Shown here: piece by piece, positions 1 through 8,800 of the stretch | Layout: each line of letters begins with the position of its first letter | How positions within the stretch are numbered: the stretch's first letter is position 1 | From: Bremia lactucae | Taxonomy: Eukaryota > Oomycota > Peronosporomycetes > Peronosporales > Peronosporaceae | Direction of reading: 5' to 3' | Length of the DNA stretch: 15,304 nucleotides | Assembly (NCBI RefSeq): GCF_004359215.1 | Contig: NC_090610.1 | Coordinates: 12,481,919 to 12,497,222, forward strand | Position numbers and translations under genes: made by a program | The notes under the pieces: generated by a model | The model's input: the letters and a program-made list of their open reading frames with translations, nothing else | What the model was told of the DNA's origin: nothing | The model's database searches: none

Positions 1-837
1 GCCGATAGGCTTGCTGATATCAGCCCTGTTACCGTTCGGAAACAAGTAAGCGAGTTTCTCGCGACGCGATTTAGTGTCTTAAGACATGTAAGGGATACGA
101 TGGCTGATAGCCAAGACAAACAAAAAGAACAAGCAGATGCCAAAGGCAGAAGCTGTATTAATTCTTATATGGTCGGAGACCGAGTTTTACTAAATGCTAA
201 AAACCTACCTACCAACTTGGTTTCCGCGGTCTTCAAGACCAAATTGCGCCCGCGCTTTATTGGACCATTTACGGTCGTGGCCAAGAAGGGCCTACCTTAT
301 GCGCTAAACCTTCCCAGCAAGCTGCGTACACACCCGGTGTTTCACGTTGGCTTGCTTACGCCATATCGGGACCCTTCCCACGTGGACTTGAAGGCGCTTG
401 CGCCGAGACAGGCGGTCGTGCCGCAGATTGTTGCATCCTCACCAGGATGTCCAGCTGGCCCTCTAAACGAGGCTGCTGACGCTCCAGCGTCGAAAGGCGG
501 TCCCGATCCGCCTCGAAAGAGCTTTCAACCAGAGCAAGGACCTCACGAAGAAGTTGCACCTCGTGCCGTAGAGCATCAAAAGCTTCCGCCGAAATTTCGG
601 CCCCCTCCCACGCTGCTTGATGCGCGGGGGAACCTTCAGTTTCATGTGGAGAAACTTTTAAAGCGACGTCGACGTGAGGGTCAATACCAGTATCTGGTGA
701 GGTGGCTAGGGTACCCCTCTTCTGAAAACTCTTGGGAGTTCGAGGTACCTCTTCGGCAAGATTGCCCGTACGCCGTTGACGTTTTTGAGCGCCAAGCCCA
801 GGGTCAACTCGCGTCAAACGACGCTTTCCACCACTAA
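1..837 (+). CDS. Ty3/gypsy chromovirus Pol, C-terminal end (integrase C-terminus plus chromodomain), 5' partial
   Basis: The frame is open from base 1 to a TAA at 835-837, so the 5' end lies outside the window. Bases about 178-390 encode the integrase C-terminal barrel: RVLL, then the GPY/F-type motif RFIGPFTVV, then HPVFHVGLLTPY. A Pro/Ala-rich linker follows. Bases about 628-800 encode a chromodomain with the pattern YLVRWLGY...NSWE. In chromoviruses these parts bind DNA and steer integration to chromatin, acting in the nucleus as the last part of Pol. No stop or frameshift is visible, so this copy is young or still constrained. A polypurine tract and 3' LTR follow about 960 bases downstream. 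The linker and chromodomain are overlapped on the opposite strand by a second long ORF. Confidence 0.9.
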   Translation, partial: ADRLADISPVTVRKQVSEFLATRFSVLRHVRDTMADSQDKQKEQADAKGRSCINSYMVGDRVLLNAKNLPTNLVSAVFKTKLRPRFIGPFTVVAKKGLPYALNLPSKLRTHPVFHVGLLTPYRDPSHVDLKALAPRQAVVPQIVASSPGCPAGPLNEAADAPASKGGPDPPRKSFQPEQGPHEEVAPRAVEHQKLPPKFRPPPTLLDARGNLQFHVEKLLKRRRREGQYQYLVRWLGYPSSENSWEFEVPLRQDCPYAVDVFERQAQGQLASNDAFHH

Positions 838-1577
838 ACGTGGGAGTAGGTAGATCTAAAGCCTCAGTGCGGCTTCGATCCTTGGTTGTACGGTCAACCG
901 AAGCACTGAAATATTGGCTAGGCCTTTCTTCGTTTTGTCGCATAAATGCCGAACGTAACTGGCCTTTGGCCTTAAGCTTAGCAAAGTCGAAGCAAAGCAT
1001 CCGTTCCAAACTAACATCACCTCTATCCCCAGACTCTCTGATATTCCAGATATTACGGAGTTTGCGGGCCCAGTGAACCCATTTCTCGAATGAGACTTCG
1101 TTTTCAGTCCTTGTTTCGTTTGGAAACAAAACGATCGGAATTTCCCTTATGGAGGTCACCGAATCTCCACGGGCTTGATCACGTAAACGCGTCAGATACT
1201 GGTTTCGCGTCATTACCTTTGGCGTAAGGTATTGCTCATGAAGAGCGTCGCGGGCAGCGATCTCCTCCGGCGTCCTCGCCGGGTCACCAGAGATCCAGAT
1301 GGCCAAGCTATGACCCGCTATCTCTTTGAGACGCTCGTCCGCACTAAGCGGAGTGAATCTATTATTCACTATGAGCTTTAGCTATCGCTATCTTGGCAGC
1401 TCGACGACGAGCTCTTTCCTCTATGAGGATTATCTGCACTTGCTCTTCATCGAGCGGATTCGTAATGATGTTGGACTCAGGGTCCCGTGTCCTGCTCAAT
1501 GCAGTCAAGACATCAGCGGCACCACGTTCTGGGAACAAATTCGGGGCTCGCCGACGTTCATACGGAGGAGAAGGCAT
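356..1577 (-). CDS. Antisense accessory ORF of the gypsy element, about 400 residues, one frame break
   Basis: A minus-strand reading frame runs from an ATG at 1577 to a stop at 1362. A second frame continues from 1369 to 356 for 337 codons. The second frame has no ATG at its head (it begins with GTG), and the two overlap by only 8 bases, so they look like one ORF split by a small indel; that joining is inference. The part at 838-1577 has no long plus-strand ORF in register, so it is not merely the shadow of pol. The C-terminal half overlaps the pol linker and chromodomain by 482 bases. Visible parts are an acidic N-terminus, a basic Arg-rich stretch after residue 180 of the long frame, and a heptad-like Leu-rich stretch near the end (LRHEVQLLREVLALVE) suggesting a coiled coil. 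I do not recognise a family. Antisense ORFs between pol and the 3' LTR are known in some plant gypsy lineages. Confidence 0.5.
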
Positions 1578-1791
1578 GAGCGAACGCCGCTCTTTTTCCT
1601 CCTCCTCTGATTAAGAGTGACTTTCAAAGTCCACCATTTCGTCATCGCCATGGAAGCTGCTCAGAGTCTGTGACTCACGCTTGATTGTCATTAGACAAAG
1701 GAATGGAAAACACAACCAAAACGGTTAGCTGTTCAGGTTCCAACCTCAAAGAGGAAATGAAGCGAATGTTGTCACTCGGTGTCAACAGTCT

Positions 1792-1803
1792 GATGGGGGA
1801 GGG
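1792..1803 (+). other. Polypurine tract of the left gypsy element
   Basis: A purine run (GATGGGGGAGGG) lies directly before TGTAATTGGG, the 5' terminus of the LTR. In LTR elements this tract primes plus-strand DNA synthesis, and its abutment fixes the LTR start at 1804. Confidence 0.75.
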
Positions 1804-2294
1804 TGTAATTGGGCACACATCGGTTGGAGAACCGTTGTTGTGGTACATTTACTTTATGGGTAACATATCTTCTTATCTAATTTCAAATAGTTAGTTACTT
1901 AAATCCCATTTATTATGGGTAATAATTGTGGTCGCCGCCAGATATAAATCTGGCAGCCAAAATCTATTTTAATTAGCTAGGGTAAGGTTTTTAGATTTTT
2001 TTTTATATAATTAAATAAAGTTCAGTTCCCCTTTTGATCTTAAAGCGTTAAGTGCCTTCCTTAGGCTTGCGCATTAATCTTTGAGAGATAGAAGCCTTTC
2101 TAAGGTATATCCTCTTGGGCACTAGTTGTCACTTGGTTCTACGAACCCCTGAATCCTTTGAACTAGGATTCCTTAAGCTTTAATAGCTTGTACGACTCCC
2201 TGGGTTGTTAATACCATTAGCTCAAATAGAACTAAGTGATTTTCTGAGTCTGAAAGTCTTCCTCTGACTTTAGGAGCGAGGTAGCTCCGCTACA
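1804..2294 (+). repeat. 3' LTR of the left Ty3/gypsy element, 491 bp
   Basis: It begins TGTAATTGGG after the polypurine tract and ends GCTCCGCTACA, giving TGTA...TACA termini. The 3' boundary is supported independently by the second, inverted copy, which stops at the same TACA end (3959). A TATA-like run at 2001-2010 is followed by AATAAA at 2014-2019, as expected around the R region. Short hairpins are visible: CGGTT/AACCG, CCCAT/ATGGG, CCAGAT/ATCTGG, GAATCC/GGATTC and the terminal GTAGC/GCTAC. The 5' LTR of this element is outside the window, so target-site duplication cannot be tested. Confidence 0.85.
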
Positions 2295-2849
2295 TTAGGA
2301 GTCTCATCTTAAACCTTTCTGGCCATTCGTCTTCACTGAGTTGTTGAGCTGCACCAAGTTCGTTCAGGGACTGCAACCCCTATTCTTTGATTACAGCACC
2401 AAGTCTTCTGTATTATTCTTTGTCAGTGAAACGCTCAATTGGTACCCTTATATGTTGACAGTCGGCTTCTCAATTATAAATTTCTGCTGGGTAAGAATTG
2501 CTGCCTCGGCTGTATATTTACTAACGCGATAGGTTGAAAAATCGAGAGGAAGTGTTGCTGCGGCTGCGCTTAAGGTTGCTGTAAAGCAAACGGCATTTGC
2601 ATCCCATGGCTTCGCTGAGCGAGTACGCTCTGGATCATTGTCATCGGCGAATGTGGTTAGTTTGTGGAAACAACGTACTGAAATCCGTTATAATAATCGA
2701 AGTTCGCACAATGCGACACAGGTGGTGATGGGAAGCGATGCTGGAGTTACAACCAAGTCGATCGAACCAAGCGAGAAAGCTCAAAAAAGGTAAACAGAAA
2801 CCAAGTGCCGTTCGCTTTGTATGTCAGCGACAATTTAAGTAGTCAAGAT
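2295..2849. other. Unassigned stretch with one open frame (2533-2793, +)
   Basis: No recognisable gene. After a stop at 2530-2532, a plus frame stays open for 86 codons to a TAA at 2791-2793 and reads plausibly as protein (for example SSANVVSLWKQRTEIRYNN). It has no start codon and I do not recognise it. It lies just before the copia protease relic, so it could be a diverged gag end, but no CCHC knuckle is visible. The final bases before 2850 can be read as VSDNLSSQDP leading into the protease motif. Confidence 0.3.
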
Positions 2850-3955
2850 CCGACATGATTTTAGATAGTGGTGCCTGGTGATGGACAACACCACCCTTCT
2901 CAATGCGGTAGAATCGTGCGAATGGTCAGTTGATGAATGTCACGAAGGTTGGCCAAATAATGTTGCGTACAACAGTGGATGGGACATGGCATGTGGTCAC
3001 TTTAAGTAAAGTCTATTTTTCGAAAGACCTCGCCCATAATTTAATGTTATACTGCAAGCTTGAAGAGAAGAAGTTTTGAAGCGTGTTAGCGCCGGGGCAC
3101 GAGCCTTATAGGTCGAAAAAGAAAACAGTGTTCCACTCGAGGTGAAAAATCGTTATTTATCAGGGACAAGGTGGTGTTTGCCGCTCTGCAGCTAAACAAT
3201 CGTCTTGGACATCTCATGGACGATACGGTTGAAAAAATTGCCGACAGTCCAGGTTCGGGAATTAAACTAGTCGACCGAACTCGAGCAAAATGCCTAACAT
3301 GTGCACAAGGCATACAAGCGAGAATTCACAATTTAAGAAGGATAGTTGCACGCACTTACCAATTGATCGAATTGGTGGAGTGATCTAAAAGGTCCAATGA
3401 CGCCACTGAATCGAAATGAAACCCGATACATGCTCAACTTTGTTGATGACGCGTCCAACTACTGTAGAGTTATTGCTGCGTGGAAGAAAGACCTGGCTGC
3501 TCAGAAGTTTGAGCATTTTTGTCCTTTGTTGAACGCTCATTCGATTGCAAGGTCTACATCTTAAAGACGAAGGGCTGTGGCGAATATCGCAATGTCAATA
3601 TGTTCTGCAAGTCGACTGGGGTATACGACAAATAAGCCAGGCCAAAAGCCAAGTGCCATACGACATCAAGGACGATTATCATCCTGAAGAAACGCAAAGT
3701 AACTTTCAACTTCATTTGTAGCAGGTAACAGCTAATGACGCGTACACCTGTTGGTGATGAACAAGACGGCAAAGATGAAGATAAACTATTACTTATTCCC
3801 GAGTTCGTGGCAGCTTGCCTGGTGGCGCGTGAGCTAAAAGGTTTGAAGGAGCTACGACGAAAGATAAGAGTGCGCGTGGTCAAGCCGATGGTAATGTACA
3901 TATATAACCAAGCTGCAAAAGAGCAGATCAAGGAGAGGACAACGCAGGGAGGACT
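2850..3955 (+). pseudogene. Ty1/copia Pol relic: protease, pre-integrase, integrase, RNase H
   Basis: Fragments lie in copia order but in shifting frames. The protease motif MILDSGA is at 2855-2875. VYFSKDLAHNLM at 3011-3046 is the copia segment after the protease. RLGHL...TVEKIADSPGSGIKL and CLTCAQG at about 3185-3310 form the zinc-binding pre-integrase domain. The integrase core follows, with DLKGPM from 3382 and NFVDDASNYCRV from about 3430. A frameshift and a TAA interrupt the core near 3561. The reverse transcriptase is missing, and the sequence jumps to an RNase H-like segment at about 3790-3930 with EFVAAC..ARELKGLKEL and MVMYIYNQAAKEQI, where the usual IDNQAA aspartate is Tyr. Many stops and the internal deletion make it non-functional. 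It ends against the inverted gypsy LTR at 3959. Confidence 0.8.
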
Positions 3956-3958
3956 AAG

Positions 3959-4222
3959 TGTAGCGGAGCTACCTCGCTCCTAAAGTCAGAGGAAGACTTC
4001 CAGACTCAGAAAATCACTTAGTTCTATTTGAACTAATGGGTTTAACAACCCAGGGAGTCGTACAAGCTATTAAAGCTTAAGGAATCCTAGTTCAAAGGAT
4101 TCAGGGGTTCGTAGAACCAAGTGGCAACTAGTGCCCAAGAGGATATACCTTAGAAAGGCTTCTATCTCTTACAGATTAATGCGCAAGCCTTAGGAAGGCA
4201 CTTAACGCTTTAAGATCAAAAT
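3959..4222 (-). repeat. Truncated inverted LTR, same family as 1804-2294
   Basis: This segment is the reverse complement of 2031-2294. By eye there are about 8 mismatches in 264 positions, near 97% identity. It starts with the TGTAGCGGAGC terminus and breaks off after GATCAAAA at 4222, leaving just over half of the LTR. On the minus strand it follows a reverse transcriptase relic directly, with the rest of pol and the LTR's 5' part lost. Confidence 0.85.
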
Positions 4223-5440
4223 TGCGTGAATACTTGTGCAGGTACGCCGCTAAGCCGATGGACTTTCGAAGTCCCTTTACATCGATTGCCACAGGCCAGT
4301 CGGTGATCGCCTTGGTCTTCTCCGGATCCGGGCGTACACCGTGTTTACCCACAAAGCACATAAGAAGTGGTATTTCGCTTGCAGCGATATACACTTCGTG
4401 AGATTTGCATACAAGTTATGCTTACGCATAAGTGTCCTGCAACATTGAACAGATGTGAAATCAATCTTCTCAGATCGGTGCGGGATTTCGACCCGAAATA
4501 TTTTGATGACGTATTCGTTCATATGAGAGCCATTTGCGGAAAGCGGGATGTTGAAGTACATCGCACACACATCCAAAATGTGTGGCATAACTAGCCGCTT
4601 ACGTAGCATTCTGGTTGGGGTGCTTACTGGATATCCTGTTCACGCATAAGAGTCTGACAGAATTCATCCATCAGATTCATTGACGAAATATCAGTATTCT
4701 TTGACAAACCATCAGTGATTACGTCTTCTCGTGGTATCGGCATTTGCGCCAGTACCGTTGCAACGTTCAATTTATTAAACGTATGCACAATCCACCCTTA
4801 CCATGTTGTTTACGCCACAGAGTGTCGGAGAGCTATGTGGGGAAGTCGACTCCTTCACATGGCCCACAGCAAAGCGATTGGCAAAATAATTTGTCTATCA
4901 ATAATACTTGTTCACGAGGCGATGGCTACTGCTTCATGACACAGTATTTCGAACTTGAAATCCGGTCGATTTCGTGTAGAGTGCCTTTATCTTTAGGCAA
5001 CTCGAACCGAACCGAATCAGGGAATAGATCCTTCAATTCGATCAAATCCTTATATCAAAGATTTGTCCTCAAAGACTCCCAGGATTGGGACGTAAACGTT
5101 CAATCCGAGTCTTCTCATCGAGGAAGCTTTCGTCCATCGATGAGCTGCTGAGAGCCAGTTCGTTCTCAGGATATACTATTCCGACCGAAGATCAGCCACG
5201 TACTTCTCATCTGTGACGAGTCCGTAGATCTGCTTGACTTTCCCACTATGCAGATCAGACAAGAACCGTTTCGATTCTAGCGTTGGCAATTGATTTATAT
5301 CCGAAATTAACTTTGGAGGCGCAATCAGATCAAGTATATAAAAGCCTACACTTAATCCATTGTTTACTGAGACATTCATTGTCTCAGTTTCCTCTTTGGA
5401 GCTTATTTCCAAAGGTAGCTTGGAACCTTTGACCACAGGT
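4222..5440 (-). pseudogene. Ty3/gypsy reverse transcriptase relic with upstream spacer
   Basis: Minus-strand pieces appear in family order. LPTLESKRFLSDLHSG and VTDEKYVADL (5176-5436) form the spacer after the protease. Next come SSMDESFLDEKTRIE, LHEID and MPIPREDV. The motif-A region ISSMNLMDEF follows at about 4660-4690, with Asn where the first catalytic Asp is expected. STPTRMLRKRLVMP ends at about 4583. After an inverted segment the minus strand resumes with TLMRKHNLYANLTKCI and SEIPLLMCFVGKHGVRPDP, then GLAAYLHKYSRNF, which is the connection toward RNase H. Several stops and frameshifts are present. The product would have copied element RNA into DNA; this copy cannot. Confidence 0.85.
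4436..4581 (+). other. Inverted reverse transcriptase segment carrying the FDD motif
   Basis: Within the minus-strand relic, about 146 bases read on the plus strand instead: PATLNRCEINLLRSV, then DFDPKYFDDVFVH, then GKRDVEVHRTHIQNVW. This is the block that belongs between LVMP (minus, ends about 4583) and TLMRKHNLYANL (minus, starts about 4435). Both flanks therefore point one way and the catalytic block the other. The short complementary words TTATGC (4416-4421) and GCATAA (4585-4590) lie just outside the breakpoints. Confidence 0.8.
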
Positions 5441-6570
5441 TTCTGGAAACGTTTTTAAACAGAATATTGGGAATTATGCCTCAAGTTTTATTTGGGGAGT
5501 AACCTCCTCAACTGCCTCTAGCTGCGGTAGCTCAACTACTGCTAAATTCGCTACAATCAACTCTCCAATCGATCTAGGACTTTCGCACTGGCTACTATAG
5601 ACAGGTGTTTCCAATTTTCTTGGCTTTGCTTTTCAAGCAAACATCTTTGTTTCGTACCTCTCAAATTATTGGAGTGTTCGAACTTCGACGCTGCCTGTGC
5701 TTGTGCACAGCCGTCGGTAACTATAACCACGTCACAATGGTGAACCTCCGACACTGCCTGTGCTTGCGCACAGCCTTCGGGTCTAACTCCACAGTGGTAT
5801 GGGTTTTCACACTGAGGTCTTGTGCAGTCGTGCAAACGACCGAGCCACAACTGAGGCCATCCACTCACTCCTCGTGCATCCACACGTTTGGGGACGCTCC
5901 AAGACGTTTATCAGATTACTCTCTGCTGAACGAGAGACAGGCATCGTCACGGCTTGATGCTGCGAGTTTATACATGGCTAGTACTTTCGGAGCTATGATA
6001 ATCGAAGGATGACTCCAAATTTGTAATCTAGTACTATGATATTATCATCGTACGGTTTACCCTTTAATGTGTAATGGATGCCAACTACGAGTTTCTTACT
6101 ATAATAGATGCGCCTGTTGCTAAAATAAATGTGCCTGTTGCTAGGCGAACTGTCATCGTCGTAAGAATATGATCGCGCTCAATAAATTTGAGTCTGCGAT
6201 CTTCATGCGATTGGCGTCGAATGAAATTGTTCGACGGCCCACATCAATTAAGGATTTTAGTGGCATTTTATCTTTCACTACAATTTTCAGGCTGATGAGG
6301 TAATCTCATCACATGGTGCAGTTATACACTATCAGCAAAAGCAGTCGAACATTCGCCATTGGACAATCACCTCGTACAAACGCCATCGGTTGAGGAGCAA
6401 CTTTCGTTAGAAGGCATGCAAATTCTTTTGACGTTGCTGGATCCGTAGGGCGCTCCACACCTACTGACCCCGACCTTTTTCTAACGATCCGCCTCACCAT
6501 TAAGATTTTGTAGCAACGTCGGATCCGCATCCTTCGCTGTTCCTGGCGGGAGGTCGGTCATTCGCTCAGT
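5441..6570 (-). pseudogene. Ty3/gypsy protease and linker relic
   Basis: Minus-strand fragments between gag and reverse transcriptase. FVRGDCPMANVRLL lies in the 6309-6530 frame. A degraded active-site region follows at about 6200-6250, where SLIDVGRRTISF stands in for the expected D-S/T-G-A pattern. MTVRLATG and then GKPYDDNIIVLDYKFGVIL are typical of the flap and C-terminal half of gypsy aspartic proteases. The linker 5557-5883 keeps one open frame rich in Cys, Gln and His and carries an internal duplication. Multiple stops, and loss of the active-site Gly-Ala, make this non-functional. Confidence 0.65.
5680..5804 (-). repeat. Tandem duplication of a 63-bp (21-codon) linker unit
   Basis: Two imperfect copies share the core TGCCTGTGCTTG.GCACAGCC at 5692 and 5755, a spacing of 63 bases. 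On the minus strand each encodes GCAQAQA followed by a divergent tail (ASKFEHSNN or VSEVHHCDVV). The spacing is a whole number of codons, so the duplication kept the reading frame. A third, very weak copy may follow to about 5850. Confidence 0.6.
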
Positions 6571-7440
6571 ATTTCTATACACTGGCCGTGGAGCACTGCA
6601 CTCATAGGCGCAGTGGCCCATTTTTTGTCAACGATTACATTTCTGTAATCGTTTCTAACTTGAAGAGCGTAGCTTTTCGCTCTCTACATACGAGAGATCC
6701 ATTGGTTCTGGACCGTGGACGAAAGCCTGTTTCAGGCTAAAGTCCTCCTGTACCTATAGAGATCGTTTGGTCTAGCGACTCTCATTCTAGCAGGTCGGTC
6801 TTAACAGGTCCGCTTTGATAAATACAGTTACCTGTGTCTGTCATCAATTGGACGACCCACGATACAACTGACCAGGTATCGTATATGTTGGGCATAAGCG
6901 TGAATGTCATGCTTGCACTGCTTCAAAGTCAGGAGCTTGGATCGAGTCCAGAATTCGGCACATATGTTTGTCTGAGCCGAGTCTTAAACTTCATACCACT
7001 TAAAGACTAATGGGTCGTGAAGCGTGAGCCCCAAGGCCCAAGATTTGGCACGTCCGGCTAAGTTGGACATGCCAAATTCCACGTTCATCGCATCATCACT
7101 GATACGACGAGCTTCTATGGCGTCGTCTAACTCGACGAACCATCCCATAAAAGAGTCGTCTTCGACTGCCTATACCTTAGATGTTTCTATCTTTAAGCTT
7201 TCAGGTCGACGCGGGAGCGTCGGCCCGTAAGCAGCATACACATGCTGCTGTCTCAACAGTTCCAATTGTTAAGCATCCAGTTCTCTCAACACCTCCGCGA
7301 GTTGGGAGCTTTGCTGGTGAAGCAAGGCTACTTTTTCTTGGGCCCCGTCGAGTTCATGCTGTATGAACTCGGCTATGGCCGCATGTTATTTATCTGTGTT
7401 CAGAGTGAACAGCATGGCGCCAACGGCTGGCCCGCCTACG
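6570..7440 (-). pseudogene. Ty3/gypsy Gag relic with mutated CCHC knuckle
   Basis: One minus frame is readable over most of the capsid region with only about three stops. It has a coiled-coil N-terminus (FIQHELDGAQEKVALLHQQ), then FMGWFVELDDAIEARRI, FGMSNLAGRAKSWALGLTLH and, after a frameshift, KHDIHAYAQHIRYLVS. The Arg-Ala-Lys-x-Trp-Ala block is typical of retrotransposon Gag. At 6598-6639 the nucleocapsid knuckle reads C-x2-stop-x4-H-x4-C: the second Cys codon has become TGA. GHCAYECSAPRPVYRNTE follows. The protein would form the virus-like particle and bind RNA. Confidence 0.8.
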
Positions 7441-7633
7441 ACCGAGCTCATACGTTCGATCGCTCTCCATACAAGGTGACTCAAATGAGTAAACATTTCA
7501 CGCCTTGTGTAACAGCCTTCTTGAGGGGCTTGAAAGCTCCCTCCTCCGTCATCCGACGTGTCCACGTTTGATAAAACGTGCGTGGGCTTTTGAAAGACTT
7601 CACAGTGCTACTAGGTGAGACGGGGCACCTTTC

Positions 7634-7645
7634 GCTAATATACCA
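7634..7645 (-). other. Probable primer-binding site of the minus-strand element
   Basis: On the minus strand, TGGTATATTAGC resembles the initiator-Met-tRNA type site TGGTATCAGAGC, with 9 of 12 positions the same. It lies about 200 bases upstream of the first Gag-like sequence, where such a site should be. Confidence 0.45.
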
Positions 7646-7987
7646 GTCAACCTACACTGATTACAGTGAAGGTGGGGTGTCTCGACTACTTCATGATCAC
7701 GATGTGCAGAGGGAAGTTCTAAGTAACTAAGAAGTCTTAGCTACTAAAGGTAAATTCTAAGGCATTAGAATAGGGAGAAAGTAAAGCTGTATTAACATAT
7801 ATTAAGTTCTTTCATAACGATCTCTTATATACTGGCTTTAATATATTAATAACTTACTATGCAATGCGCCTCCTTGCGCGACGCCTAATCGTATCTTGTA
7901 ACGATTGGCGGGATTGATTCAATATAATCAACAGGACTAATGTCTAATTGCGTCAATACTATCAACTTTGGTAATATTGGAGCTATT
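7646..7987 (-). repeat. Probable 5' LTR and leader of the minus-strand element
   Basis: This AT-rich, ORF-free stretch ends at the probable primer-binding site. On the minus strand it holds a TATA-like GTATATAAGA (7823-7832) with a pyrimidine-rich stretch downstream, as in an LTR promoter and R/U5. It ends on its upstream side where the long inverted repeat begins, so the LTR's 5' terminus may have been cut off by that element. No second copy is present to confirm its borders. Confidence 0.4.
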
Positions 7988-8787
7988 GAAGTAAAAATTA
8001 ATAATGAATAATAATTGGGAGCTGATAATGAGCCTTCCGTTTCCGCTAATGGGCCTTTCTCTCATGTATTAAACAAGTGATTGGATTTGGAGGCCTCTGA
8101 TTGGTCAGAGTTTGTAAGGCTTAACTTTTTAGAACTAACCCTCTTAGTGCCCTTGATTGTTGTAACATAGCCCTCAGCTGCCGCAGCGAGCTTAATTCAG
8201 CGTGTCGAAGACAGCTTCAAGAGGCTCTAGGCATTTGAAGAAGACTTGAAATGTGGTTTATGGAAGTTTAACTACGTGATGATGACATTCAAATAAAAGT
8301 AACCTGTATGCATATAACCTGTCAACGATCATCTACATCTACACCAACAATTAAATGTCAAGAGCAGGATGCTCAGAACAAAGTACAGGATCGAAGGCTC
8401 GATATTTTCGATCTGTGGCGCTGGTGGGGTGCGTCAGGCGCTGCTTGTAGATGTAGATGGTCGTTGACAAGGTATATACATACAGGTTACTTTTATTTGA
8501 ATGTCATCACCACGTAGTTAAGCTCCCATAATCAAATATTAAGTCTTCTTCGAATGCCTAGAACCTCTTGAAGCTGTCTTCGACACGCTGAATCAAGCTC
8601 GCTGCAGCAGCTGAGGGCTATGTTACAAGAATCAAGGGCACCAAGAGGGTTAGTTCCAAAAGTAAACCTTACATACCCTGACCAATCAGAGGCCTCCAGA
8701 TCCAATCGCTTTTTAATACATGATAGGTGAAGGCCAATTAGCGGAAACCGAAGGCTCATTATCAGCTCCTTAATAATTTCGTACTTC
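7988..8787. mobile_element. Long inverted repeat (foldback-like) with 104-bp loop
   Basis: The left arm 7988-8342 and right arm 8447-8787 are reverse complements at about 90% identity by eye over most of their length, with small indels near the outer ends. The arms meet at CATCTACATCTAC / GTAGATGTAGATG. The loop 8343-8446 has its own small stem (GATCGAA/TTCGATC). Read toward the loop, the right arm keeps one minus-strand frame of about 96 codons (8822-8532, with LDLEASDWSGYVRFTFGTN and CSELDSACRRQLQEVLG). The same frame in the left arm is broken. Near the apex each arm carries an AATAAAAG word. I do not recognise the arm-encoded sequence. This may be a foldback transposon, or two copies of a gene end in inverted orientation. 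Confidence 0.7.
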
Positions 8788-8800
8788 TGTATTAATATCC

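Larger units (their letters stand above)
3959..7987 (-). mobile_element. Decayed minus-strand Ty3/gypsy element, internally deleted
   Basis: Reading leftwards on the minus strand the order is: probable 5' LTR (to 7646), primer-binding site, gag, CCHC knuckle, protease, linker, reverse transcriptase, truncated LTR. RNase H, integrase and any chromodomain are absent, so a deletion joins the reverse transcriptase to the LTR fragment at 4222. The 3' LTR fragment matches the left element's LTR, while the probable 5' LTR at 7646-7987 does not visibly match it. The right and left ends may therefore come from different families joined by recombination. Confidence 0.7.

Noticed and set aside
3554..3931. 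Minus-strand 125-codon ORF
   Set aside because: It is the complement of the copia integrase and RNase H relic, which is recognisable on the plus strand.
4715..5151. Two overlapping plus-strand ORFs (74 and 135 codons)
   Set aside because: They are shadows of the minus-strand reverse transcriptase relic, whose motifs are recognisable in the opposite frames.
5605..6012. Plus-strand 135-codon ORF
   Set aside because: It is the complement of the duplicated linker of the minus-strand element and shows no recognisable protein of its own.
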